Shown here one piece after another: positions 1 to 7,147 of a DNA stretch of 7,780 nt (within the stretch, counting starts at the first letter, position 1; the number at the start of each line of letters is the position of its first letter). Location: assembly GCA_002389785.1 (NCBI GenBank), contig DGQS01000097.1, positions 1 through 7,780 on the forward strand, written 5' to 3'. The DNA is from Bacteroidetes bacterium UBA4408 (GTDB lineage Bacteria; Bacteroidota; Bacteroidia; UBA4408). Position numbers and translations under genes: made by a program. The notes under the pieces are model-generated. The model had not been told where the DNA came from and did no database searches. It worked only from the letters and a program-made list of their open reading frames with translations.

Positions 1-1461
1 AATACAAATGCGCTGACGTTGACCCTCGGAAAACTCGTGTGGATAGCGATTAAAATGTTTTTCACTCATGCTAACACGTTCTAGTAACTCAATTACCTTA
101 TTTTTTCGATCGTGGTCGTTTGCAAGAACTTTGTGTACTTGCATGGGTTCCATAATGGCTTTTCCAATGGTAATTCTTGGGTTGAGGGAAGAGTAGGGGT
201 CTTGAAAAATCAACTGCATTTCCTTGCGCATTTTGCGCATTTCTTCGTACGATAAATTGCGGATGTTCACTCCCTTGTATAAGATTTCTCCGGAAGTAGG
301 TTCAACCAGGCGCAAGATACTGCGTCCCAATGTGGTTTTTCCACAGCCTGATTCGCCAACCAATCCTAGCGTTTCACCGGGGTATACGTCAAAAGTAATA
401 GCGTCAACAGCTGTTACGTAGTCGGTTACTTTACCAAAAAGTCCATTACTAATAGGGAAGTAGGTTTTTAGATTTTTTAATTGAAGCAATGGCGCTTGTG
501 CGTATAAGTTGCTTAAACGAGTAGCTCTTTCGTCGGCAGTAATGACTAATTGTTGTGTTATATCCGTCACTGTAGCTTTGTTTTCAACAAGCAAACCACT
601 GTTGTCAGTGATCATAAAATCAGAAACAACCGGCAAGCGCTTCAGACGCGCGTGCATTGGAGGCCTGCAAGCCAATAGTCCTTTGGTATAAGGATGTTGG
701 GGCTTGGTAAAAATATCATTCACAGCACCCTGTTCCACAATGTTCCCACGATACATAACAATCACTTTATCGGCAAGCTCAGCAACCACACCCAGGTCAT
801 GTGTAATAAAGAGAATTCCCATTTGATACCGTTGCTGCAAACTTTGTAACAATTCAAGAATGCTTTTTTGAACGGTAACATCAAGAGCGGTTGTAGGTTC
901 GTCGGCAATTAACAAAGCAGGGTTACAAGAAATAGCCATAGCTATCATGACCCGTTGTTTTTGACCTCCCGATAATTGATGTGGATAACTATCAAACAGT
1001 TGCTCTGGCCGAGGGAGTTGTACTTCTTTAAACAATTCGATGGTACGTGCTTTGGCGGCAGACCTTGATAGATTTTTGTGCAATAGCAAGGACTCCATCA
1101 CTTGATTCCCACATGTATAAACAGGATTAAGAGAGGTCATGGGTTCTTGAAAAATCATGGCAATTTCATTACCTCGCAGTTTTCGCAATTGCTTCTCGGG
1201 TAAAGTCGCTAAGTCAACTTTACCTTGGGTAGTAGAATTGAAAAGCATTTCGCCGCCGGTGATTTTTCCGGGGGGCGAAGCAATTAAGCGCATGAGCGAA
1301 AGAGAGGTAACCGATTTTCCGGATCCTGATTCCCCAACAATACCAATAGTTTCGCCTTTGTTTAATGAAAAGGAAATTCCATTTACAGCAGTTACAGTTT
1401 CGTTTTCCGTGCGAAACTCGGTACGCAAATTTTTTATTTCGAGTAAGGAAGTCGTTGACAC
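1..1461 (-). CDS. Oligopeptide/dipeptide-type ABC transporter ATP-binding protein, two fused ATPase domains (3' end cut by window)
   Basis: Energy-supplying subunit of an ABC importer of the peptide/nickel (DppD-DppF, GsiA, YejF) type; it acts at the cytoplasmic face of the inner membrane. 487 residues are visible. Domain 1 has Walker A GESGSGKS (43-50), a Q-loop in IFQEP (103-107), signature LSGGQ (163-167), Walker B LLIADEP (183-189) and the H-loop His221. The oligopeptide-family tail QHPYTKGLL follows at 255-263. After a linker, domain 2 has Walker A GESGCGKT (369-376), a Q-loop in IFQDP and the signature FSEGQ (477-481), where Glu replaces the usual first Gly. The second Walker B and H-loop lie outside the window; fused members usually run about 540-600 residues. 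The start is taken as GTG at 1461, because an in-frame TAA lies three codons upstream and there is no nearby ATG. It begins 24 bases after the exonuclease stop, so the two are probably co-transcribed. The substrate cannot be told; no permease or binding-protein gene is visible. Confidence 0.93.
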   Translation of the reverse strand, partial: MSTTSLLEIKNLRTEFRTENETVTAVNGISFSLNKGETIGIVGESGSGKSVTSLSLMRLIASPPGKITGGEMLFNSTTQGKVDLATLPEKQLRKLRGNEIAMIFQEPMTSLNPVYTCGNQVMESLLLHKNLSRSAAKARTIELFKEVQLPRPEQLFDSYPHQLSGGQKQRVMIAMAISCNPALLIADEPTTALDVTVQKSILELLQSLQQRYQMGILFITHDLGVVAELADKVIVMYRGNIVEQGAVNDIFTKPQHPYTKGLLACRPPMHARLKRLPVVSDFMITDNSGLLVENKATVTDITQQLVITADERATRLSNLYAQAPLLQLKNLKTYFPISNGLFGKVTDYVTAVDAITFDVYPGETLGLVGESGCGKTTLGRSILRLVEPTSGEILYKGVNIRNLSYEEMRKMRKEMQLIFQDPYSSLNPRITIGKAIMEPMQVHKVLANDHDRKNKVIELLERVSMSEKHFNRYPHEFSEGQRQRICI

Positions 1462-1485
1462 AATTGCAAATTAAAGCAATAAAAA

Positions 1486-2241
1486 TTACTCTGCTGCAAA
1501 AACATTTTTTTCATCCAGCAGGTTTTCGTGGTTGAATCTCAATAGTAGCTGTGCCACTGTGATTACATCTTTTTCGCAATACCGCACAATTCGTTTCAAA
1601 TTTTTTTCTTCCCAATATACTTGTGCTACTTTGCTTCCATCAATGTCGTTTTTTGGGGTTGGAATATGAAAAATATAAGCAAGCAAATTTAACGATGTGA
1701 AGTTTTTATAATCACCAAACTTCCACAATTCCAGGGTGTCGAGGTGGGGAACTTCCCAGGGTTTTTTGCCGGCCAAATTAAGGCAGGCCGGCAGTTTTAT
1801 TCCGTTAATTAGTAATCGGCGGGCAATAAACGGAAAGTCGAATTCTTTACCGTTATGTGCACAAAGCAATAAGTTCTTTTTTTGATAGGACTGCAGGTAT
1901 TTACAAAAATCGAGTAATAATTTTTTTTCATCCGCCCTGTAAAAGGATTTTAGCATCATTTTTTTGCTGTTATTTTGATGTATGATATAACCAGTAGAAA
2001 TGCACACGATTTTAGCAAATTCTGCATAAATCCCAGCTTTGGAATAGTCCTCTTCAGGACTTTTTCCTTCGGTTCTTAAAAAGCGAAATTTTGCATCCCA
2101 CAATTCACGCGCTTCATCTGAGAGTTTCGAATACTCATAAACAATGGGAACGGTTTCTATATCAATAAACAAAATATTTTGAAAAGAGGATGAGGCTTGC
2201 ACGATTAAACAAATTTTAAACTCTGCGAAATACGTGCACAA
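1486..2241 (-). CDS. DEDDy-type 3'-5' exonuclease-like protein (PolB exonuclease-domain related, RNase H fold)
   Basis: Predicted cytoplasmic 3'-5' nuclease of the DnaQ-like superfamily, resembling the stand-alone proteins related to the proofreading domain of family B DNA polymerases. Numbered from the TTG at 2241, all three exonuclease motifs are complete. Exo I is FIDIET (Asp27, Glu29), Exo II is AHNGKEFDFPFI (Asp135), and Exo III is YCEKD (Tyr221, Asp225), which places it in the DEDDy subgroup. The metal-binding acids are all present, so it should be active. No polymerase domain or membrane segment is seen; about 240-250 residues fits a single-domain protein. The start is uncertain. The longest frame opens with TTG at 2241, and GTG at 2202 gives a 238-residue protein that still holds the whole Exo I strand; no ATG lies in between. 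The ATPase gene follows after 24 bases. Substrate (DNA or RNA) and pathway cannot be told from sequence. Confidence 0.85.
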   Translation of the reverse strand: MCTYFAEFKICLIVQASSSFQNILFIDIETVPIVYEYSKLSDEARELWDAKFRFLRTEGKSPEEDYSKAGIYAEFAKIVCISTGYIIHQNNSKKMMLKSFYRADEKKLLLDFCKYLQSYQKKNLLLCAHNGKEFDFPFIARRLLINGIKLPACLNLAGKKPWEVPHLDTLELWKFGDYKNFTSLNLLAYIFHIPTPKNDIDGSKVAQVYWEEKNLKRIVRYCEKDVITVAQLLLRFNHENLLDEKNVFAAE

Positions 2242-2335
2242 GAAGCTAATTATAAATAGCTAAAAAGGGTGATTTGGAGGATAAACAATACTGGATTTAA
2301 CGGACTAATTGCATTACTAATAAATGAACATGTAG
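2242..2335. other. Intergenic gap between the glycan gene run and the exonuclease gene
   Basis: This is the only sizeable non-coding stretch, 94 bases, or 133 if the exonuclease starts at the GTG at 2202. It probably separates two transcription units, but I see no GC-rich hairpin with a T-run to end the upstream one. It holds two small AT-rich dyads: AGCTA/TAGCT with an 8-base centre at 2244-2261, and TAAT/ATTA around TGC at 2306-2316. The hexamer ACTAAT is repeated directly at 2304 and 2316. No good match to the Bacteroidota promoter pattern (TTTG, then TAnnTTTG) was found. Any regulatory role for the dyads is speculative. Confidence 0.4.
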
Positions 2336-3943
2336 CTAATACAATTTGTAAACATCGATGTTTTTATAAGATCCTATTTTGTGGTTTGTAAACAATTTAA
2401 TCACCGGGTCATTGCAAATTTGATCATCGTTAATAATTAAATAACGGGCACCCATTCTAATTTTGTCAGTAAACCAGGTTATTGACAATGGTTCAAAGGA
2501 AGCACCTTGTGTCCAACCACGCTGATTCATCAAATAAAGTGAAATATTGAAGCTAATATCAGGTAAACTTATCACCTTATCATCTGGCTTAATACCGATT
2601 GATTGAAAATAGGAATGACAGTGAATAAGAGCTTCTTTGTGCATTGAAAAATCAAACTTAGTCCATTTTAGCACGCCAATTTCGTTTTCAGAATAACATG
2701 AAGGGTAATTCTCGTCAGCTGTATTAAAATAGCGCACAGCTGTTTTTTTACTGGTTAATTGGATGTTATAAATAAGTAATATAACAAAAATGGTCCTGAG
2801 CCAAGTAGAAACAAAAGCGGAGGGAAAGGTGTTTTTTAAAGCTACAAAAAAGGAAAGCAATGAAAAGACAACAAAAACCAACAAATTGGTCATATAATAA
2901 TCATGCTCCTCGGTAATAGCCCCAAACCACAAAACAAGAAATAATAAAACTGCGAAAAAAAGCAGGAGCGAAGTGAATAGAAAAAATCGATTTGCATTTT
3001 TTAGAAATGCAAACTGTAAAAAAAACAGCGTAAATACCATCCACAAAGCTTCAATATTAAGAAATTGGTGCATCGTAATTGCACCGGAGAAATGTTCAAT
3101 TCGAGCATAAATATCATTGGAAGCATAATCCCAAATAGGCATAATTCCAATTAAAAATACTCCCAAGCCATTTAAATTATTGTAAGAGTTAGCATACATG
3201 TACCAGCTGGCAATAATTAAAAAGGTACTTACAAAAACCACCAATTGCATTAAGGGCTGTGTAAAAACCGGTTTATCTTTCCTTAGCTGAAGTCCCAAAA
3301 GCTCTAAAACACAAAGTAGAAAAAGTGCAAAAAAACTAATAAGAGACGAGATTTTTAGTAATCCGGCAAATAGAAAAAACAAAGAAGCTAAATAAAAATA
3401 GTGCTTTTTTGAACTTGTATAATATTTCGCAAACATATACCAACCAATAAGTGCGAACGAAAGTCCGTAAGGGTCCATTAAAAAACTATTACCATAATAG
3501 GCAAGAATTGGAGAGGTAAATAAAAACAAAGTAAGGGTTATGGCCCAAATAGAATCATTTAGTATTTCTTCGAGCATTCGAAACAGATAAAATAAACCAG
3601 CAAAAACAACAGAAAGGGTAATTAACCGAAAAATAATTTCATGCTGACCAAAAAGTTTCCATAGTTGTGCAACGAAATAATAAATAATAGGAAACTCGCT
3701 TGCTACCATGCCGGTTCCCGGACCCCCCAAATAAAAAACGCCAGGGGAAAAGAAATTTGCATCGAATGAAAAATAGGTGGCTGCTAACGATAAACAATCA
3801 CATTGACGCCATTGATGTATAACTCCGGGAGGACGAAATAAAATAGTTTGATAGTTGTAAACTATCGATATTACAATAAGTGCGAGGAAGAAGATCCAAG
3901 GCGAAGACCGAGGAAAATAACTTGTTTTTAACTTGATTAGCAT
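2336..3943 (-). CDS. GT39-like (GT-C fold) multi-pass glycosyltransferase
   Basis: Predicted inner-membrane glycosyltransferase that takes a sugar from a polyprenyl-phosphate donor and acts on the periplasmic side, as in the PMT/ArnT-like GT-C group. The 535-residue protein opens with a hydrophobic segment (about 16-34). The first outer loop carries HQWRQCDCLSLA with Asp49, the position of the catalytic acid in this group. A second acidic loop motif, SEFPIIYYFVAQLWKLFG, has Glu83 and is also typical. About ten further hydrophobic segments follow, with MDPYGLSF (Asp157) between two of them. The last segment ends near 398. A soluble tail of about 137 residues (399-535) follows, ending in GARYLIINDD and IGSYKNIDVYKLY; it is probably periplasmic. 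The start is ATG at 3943, 7 bases after the GT2 stop, which implies translation from the same message. Sugar and acceptor are unknown. The family call is from motifs and topology, not a search. Confidence 0.82.
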   Translation of the reverse strand: MLIKLKTSYFPRSSPWIFFLALIVISIVYNYQTILFRPPGVIHQWRQCDCLSLAATYFSFDANFFSPGVFYLGGPGTGMVASEFPIIYYFVAQLWKLFGQHEIIFRLITLSVVFAGLFYLFRMLEEILNDSIWAITLTLFLFTSPILAYYGNSFLMDPYGLSFALIGWYMFAKYYTSSKKHYFYLASLFFLFAGLLKISSLISFFALFLLCVLELLGLQLRKDKPVFTQPLMQLVVFVSTFLIIASWYMYANSYNNLNGLGVFLIGIMPIWDYASNDIYARIEHFSGAITMHQFLNIEALWMVFTLFFLQFAFLKNANRFFLFTSLLLFFAVLLFLVLWFGAITEEHDYYMTNLLVFVVFSLLSFFVALKNTFPSAFVSTWLRTIFVILLIYNIQLTSKKTAVRYFNTADENYPSCYSENEIGVLKWTKFDFSMHKEALIHCHSYFQSIGIKPDDKVISLPDISFNISLYLMNQRGWTQGASFEPLSITWFTDKIRMGARYLIINDDQICNDPVIKLFTNHKIGSYKNIDVYKLY

Positions 3944-3950
3944 ACGAAAT

Positions 3951-4694
3951 TTAATTTTTCAACAATCGCCATTGGTAAATCCCCATCTTTGTTAATCGAT
4001 ATAAAAGTGAAACCCATAATACACCAATACCATACTTTGCGCTTCTTAAAAAGCCGATACTAGATGCTTCTTTAAAATACTTCGTAGGACATGTAATTTC
4101 TCCAATTTCGAATCCGGCATAAAATATCTGAGCTATGATTTCATTGTCAAAAATAAAATCATCGGAATTGTTTTCAAAATTGATTCTTTGCAAAACTTCC
4201 TTTTGATAAGCACGGTAGCCAGTGTGATATTCGGAAAGCTTTTGATTAAGAAGCAAATTTTGGATAAAGGTAAGCATGCGATTTGCGATATATTTATACA
4301 GCGGCATACCTCCTAATAGAGCACCTTTTCCCAGAATGCGTGAGCCCAACACCACCGGATACAAACCATTACCAATAATGGCAACCATTGATTCTATCAA
4401 AAGAGGAGTGTATTGATAATCGGGGTGAAGCATAATAACAATATCTGCTTCTAGATCAAGGGCTTTTTTATAACATGTTTTTTGATTACCTCCATAGCCT
4501 TTGTTTTTTTCATGTTTAATAATGTGTTTTATGCCAATTTTCATAGCTATATCAATGGTTGAATCGCTGCTATTGTCGTCAACCAAAACAAGCTCGTCGA
4601 CAATGTTTTTTGGTATGTCGTTAACTGTTTTTTCAAGTGTTTTTGCTGCATTGTAGGCTGGTAAAACTACTATCACTTTTTTATTTTGATACAT
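3951..4694 (-). CDS. Family 2 glycosyltransferase, DPM1-like (polyprenyl-phosphate sugar synthase type)
   Basis: GT-A fold enzyme expected to move a hexose from a nucleotide sugar, likely onto a polyprenyl phosphate, at the cytoplasmic face of the inner membrane. The 247-residue protein starts straight into the nucleotide-binding strand (VIVVLPAYNAAKTL, 7-20), followed by LVDDNSSDST (37-46, Asp39/Asp40) and GYGGNQKTCYKKAL (66-79). The metal-site region reads IVIMLHPDYQY (85-95), so His-Pro-Asp stands where many GT2 enzymes have DxD; I recall this form from a GT2 subgroup. GSRILG and the acceptor-side stretch SEYHTGYRAYQ follow. The end has one moderately hydrophobic stretch (about 223-240) but no clear pair of membrane helices, so membrane contact is probably peripheral. 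ATG at 4694 lies 36 bases after the PIG-V-like gene's TGA and the stop is 7 bases before the GT39-like gene. Its place between two GT-C enzymes supports donor supply; the sugar is not determined. Confidence 0.88.
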   Translation of the reverse strand: MYQNKKVIVVLPAYNAAKTLEKTVNDIPKNIVDELVLVDDNSSDSTIDIAMKIGIKHIIKHEKNKGYGGNQKTCYKKALDLEADIVIMLHPDYQYTPLLIESMVAIIGNGLYPVVLGSRILGKGALLGGMPLYKYIANRMLTFIQNLLLNQKLSEYHTGYRAYQKEVLQRINFENNSDDFIFDNEIIAQIFYAGFEIGEITCPTKYFKEASSIGFLRSAKYGIGVLWVSLLYRLTKMGIYQWRLLKN

Positions 4695-4730
4695 GCATTC
4701 GATTTTTAAGGACTATTTTATCGCTCTCTT

Positions 4731-5990
4731 TCATCCTACCCATTTATTTGCAATAAAAGCATTTAGCAATAAAATTTGTAAAACAAGAGTTATGAAATAT
4801 AAAACAATTCCAGTAAAATAGAATTGTTTTTTTGAATATGCCATTAACCACAAATAACAAAAAAGGGATAATAGCATAAATAAAAAAAAGATTTTAATGC
4901 TATGATATGCTCCAAAAAACATCGAACACAGCATAACAAAACTTACTACAACAGTTGGTTTTATTACCTGCTTTTTTAGCGAAACACAAAGGTACTCTAA
5001 CAAAACAATTAGAAAGGGAGCAGTAAAAACGTATCGATTAATACTAAGTATGGAGGTTGTATTGGTTTCTCTATCAATTGGATTAAAAAATAAAATGCTT
5101 CCTAGCACACAGGCCAAGTAAGAGGTAGAAAACAACAAACTTTTTGAACGATTTACAGAATCTGAAAAAGAAGCACTAAACCAATTTTTTGCCAAGTTTA
5201 CCGAGACTAATAGAGCAACTAATCCAATAACAAAAGCCACAGAGTCTAAAGCTAATATTCGAGACGCATCCCATGTTGTAAGAGGAAAATGTGGAATACT
5301 AAACGAACGATTCCAGTGAACACTTTGTGCCTTAAAATACGCAAACCAAACGCCAGTTTTGTAAAATTGTAAGAGCACAACGGCTGAAATTCCAAGTAAA
5401 ACAGCAAAAGAATAGCACAAAATGTTTTTAAAAAAACGGACGTAGCAAAAGGATGATTTATTTTGAAAAACCAATTCAGTAAATACAATGGAAGGAATAA
5501 AAAAAAGAGCGGTAGCTTTAGTTGTTGCAGCAAGAGCTAATCCTGCAACCACCATATAAGGATTGTTTTTAGTATACCCAACTAACAGAATAGTGCAGCA
5601 ACAAAAAAAGACACTCTCGGCATAAGGAACATAAAGAAAAAAACAGCTGGGCAATGAAAGAAGCAGCAGGAAGCGCAAACCATCTATTTGAAAAGTAGAA
5701 GCCAGAACTGACAGCGAAAGTATTGCTAGTAAAGCATTAACCAAACTAATTTGAACTGCTGAAAGATGTAAAACTTTCCAAACGAAAGGAAACAATGGAA
5801 AAAAACCGGAATTGCTTTGGATTTTTTCAGAATAAGAATAATCGTATAGTTTTATAGAATTGTACCATGTAGCATCCCACTTTAATAAGTTGTCGCCCAA
5901 AGGAAAAATTTTTATGATGTCCAAAAGATCTAATATGTACATCAGCAAAACAAGAATTATAAGGTGCAAGAAAACCATTCGAGTTTGCAT
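4731..5990 (-). CDS. PIG-V-like mannosyltransferase family protein, multi-pass membrane GT-C enzyme
   Basis: Predicted integral membrane glycosyltransferase of 419 residues. It resembles bacterial relatives of PIG-V (GPI mannosyltransferase II in eukaryotes), which use a lipid-phosphate-linked sugar. The shared motifs appear in order. WDATWYNSI (38-46) has the conserved Trp-Asp after the first membrane helix. FFPLFP is at 63-68, PYAESVFF at 122-129 (matching the family's YTES-like loop), and a late NRYVFTAPF at 318-326. About ten to eleven hydrophobic segments span the protein and the C-terminus is very hydrophobic. The start is ATG at 5990, 18 bases after the AlgJ-like stop; a second ATG four codons on would make little difference. 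Known family members transfer mannose, but the sugar here is inference. A GT39-type or unclassified GT-C assignment is the main alternative. The DPM1-like gene directly downstream fits a need for a lipid-linked donor. Confidence 0.78.
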   Translation of the reverse strand: MQTRMVFLHLIILVLLMYILDLLDIIKIFPLGDNLLKWDATWYNSIKLYDYSYSEKIQSNSGFFPLFPFVWKVLHLSAVQISLVNALLAILSLSVLASTFQIDGLRFLLLLSLPSCFFLYVPYAESVFFCCCTILLVGYTKNNPYMVVAGLALAATTKATALFFIPSIVFTELVFQNKSSFCYVRFFKNILCYSFAVLLGISAVVLLQFYKTGVWFAYFKAQSVHWNRSFSIPHFPLTTWDASRILALDSVAFVIGLVALLVSVNLAKNWFSASFSDSVNRSKSLLFSTSYLACVLGSILFFNPIDRETNTTSILSINRYVFTAPFLIVLLEYLCVSLKKQVIKPTVVVSFVMLCSMFFGAYHSIKIFFLFMLLSLFCYLWLMAYSKKQFYFTGIVLYFITLVLQILLLNAFIANKWVG

Positions 5991-6008
5991 GACTTCTTAA
6001 TCTATAAT

Positions 6009-7145
6009 TTATTGAGTTTTCCTAGGTTGAAATTGTGTATATGCTTTTTGAACAAAGCCCCAACCAAACCTAGGAAGCGTTGATTCGGTAGCCATAATTA
6101 TAACAACTTGATGTTTACTTATTTCCTCATCTAAAGAAATTTGATCAGGATATTTAACATTGCCCCATTCCGCATTATACAATTCATGAAAGTAAAACCA
6201 AAATTGATTTTTTGCAAATAACTTAGAAATGTCTTCATTGCCATAAATTCCCCAATAAAAGCTATCTGCAACAACTAGTACATTGGGTCGGGTGCGTCCT
6301 TTTTCAACAATATGATATTTTGGATAACCAACCTTTCCAACTTCGGGCCCCCACAATATGTTCATTCCGTCTTTAATGTCATCTTCTCTAAATTTATTCC
6401 CTCTTCCCCACAATACGGTATCTATGATTATATCGGGAGTTTGAATTTTGGTCAAATAACCAATATATGACAGTAAGGAATCTTTAGCTAAGATTTCACA
6501 ATAGGTACTCCAATGAATACCACATTTTGGAAAAAGAGGGTAGCGAAATTTGTCTTTGTTTCGAAGAAAATAGGTATTAAAATCCAAAAGATTTATTTGA
6601 AGATCTTGAGCTTTAATTGAAAAATATTCATGGTTTGTAATTCCTTTTGCGGAACGAAGGTTATCGGGGATTTTTTCAGGTAAATAAGAGCCTTTGCCCG
6701 GATTTATAACAACAACCAAATCAATTCCTCTTTTATGCAAGGTATCCTGAATATATTTAACCTTATTCAAAAGTGCATCAATGCTATCTTTGCCCAAAAA
6801 ATCACGCCCATAATAGGCATCAATGTAGCTTTTTTCAAACAAATACCCATCCTTGCCAATTACTACTCCATTAGCCTTGGCAAGCCCATAAAAACTATAT
6901 GCAACCTGATTATTCAAACGAATAAAAAAATTGCGCAATCCAAACTTTTCGTTGAGGTAAACTTCGGCTTCCTTCTGATAATCGCCTTCAAACCACTTTG
7001 TAACTGCAAATTTTGGTTTAGGAGATTCAGTAACCGCCCCCTTTAAACTTTTTAATTTTGGCAAGCCTACCAAGTGTATAAGCAGTGGTAACACCAACAA
7101 CAACAGCAAAAAATTGAATAACCGTTTCGTTTTTTTAGTTTCCAT
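6009..7145 (-). CDS. AlgJ/AlgX-like SGNH-type protein, partner of an MBOAT O-acyltransferase
   Basis: Membrane-anchored periplasmic protein of 378 residues, expected to pass or attach acyl groups (probably acetyl) to a glycan together with the MBOAT protein encoded just upstream. Residues 9-28 form one hydrophobic segment after a basic start (KKTKR), so it is a signal anchor or uncleaved signal. The AlgJ/AlgX hallmarks follow: GKDGYLFE (97-104), VVVINPGKGSYLPEK (144-158), the His block CGIHWSTYC (208-216, His211) and the Ser block VVADSFYWG (291-299, Ser295). In AlgX/AlgJ the His block normally reads DxHW; here Gly209 takes the Asp position. Cys208 and Cys216, the only cysteines in the protein, flank the His. 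The start is ATG at 7145, 2 bases after the MBOAT stop (TAA, AC, ATG), indicating tight coupling. The acyl group and acceptor are not visible from sequence. Confidence 0.85.
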   Translation of the reverse strand: METKKTKRLFNFLLLLLVLPLLIHLVGLPKLKSLKGAVTESPKPKFAVTKWFEGDYQKEAEVYLNEKFGLRNFFIRLNNQVAYSFYGLAKANGVVIGKDGYLFEKSYIDAYYGRDFLGKDSIDALLNKVKYIQDTLHKRGIDLVVVINPGKGSYLPEKIPDNLRSAKGITNHEYFSIKAQDLQINLLDFNTYFLRNKDKFRYPLFPKCGIHWSTYCEILAKDSLLSYIGYLTKIQTPDIIIDTVLWGRGNKFREDDIKDGMNILWGPEVGKVGYPKYHIVEKGRTRPNVLVVADSFYWGIYGNEDISKLFAKNQFWFYFHELYNAEWGNVKYPDQISLDEEISKHQVVIIMATESTLPRFGWGFVQKAYTQFQPRKTQ

Positions 7146-7147
7146 GT

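Noticed and set aside
197..1160. Near-identical stretches at about 200-217 and 1143-1159 (TCTTGAAAAATCA-like) as a direct repeat
   Set aside because: Both encode the Q-loop (IFQDP and IFQEP) of the two homologous ATPase domains, so the similarity comes from the protein.
224..1474. Open frames on the plus strand (224-421, 509-691, 1157-1474)
   Set aside because: They lie antisense to the well-supported ATPase gene and show no recognisable domain; their translations are shadows of its motifs.
2210..2241. Possible Bacteroidota promoter just before the GTG at 2202 (TTG, 21 bases, AAAATTTG)
   Set aside because: The -7 element lacks the leading T of TAnnTTTG and the -33 element is partial; in AT-rich DNA this match is too weak to annotate.
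2242..2335. Rho-independent terminator after the GT39-like gene
   Set aside because: No GC-rich stem followed by a T-run on the minus strand; the dyads found are short and AT-rich.
5252..5533. 93-residue minus-strand frame inside the PIG-V-like gene
   Set aside because: It is in a different frame within a gene that has clear family motifs throughout; the hydrophobic character comes from the AT-rich membrane-protein DNA.
6735..7046. 103-residue plus-strand frame antisense to the AlgJ-like gene
   Set aside because: No domain, no start signal, and fully covered by a recognised gene on the other strand.
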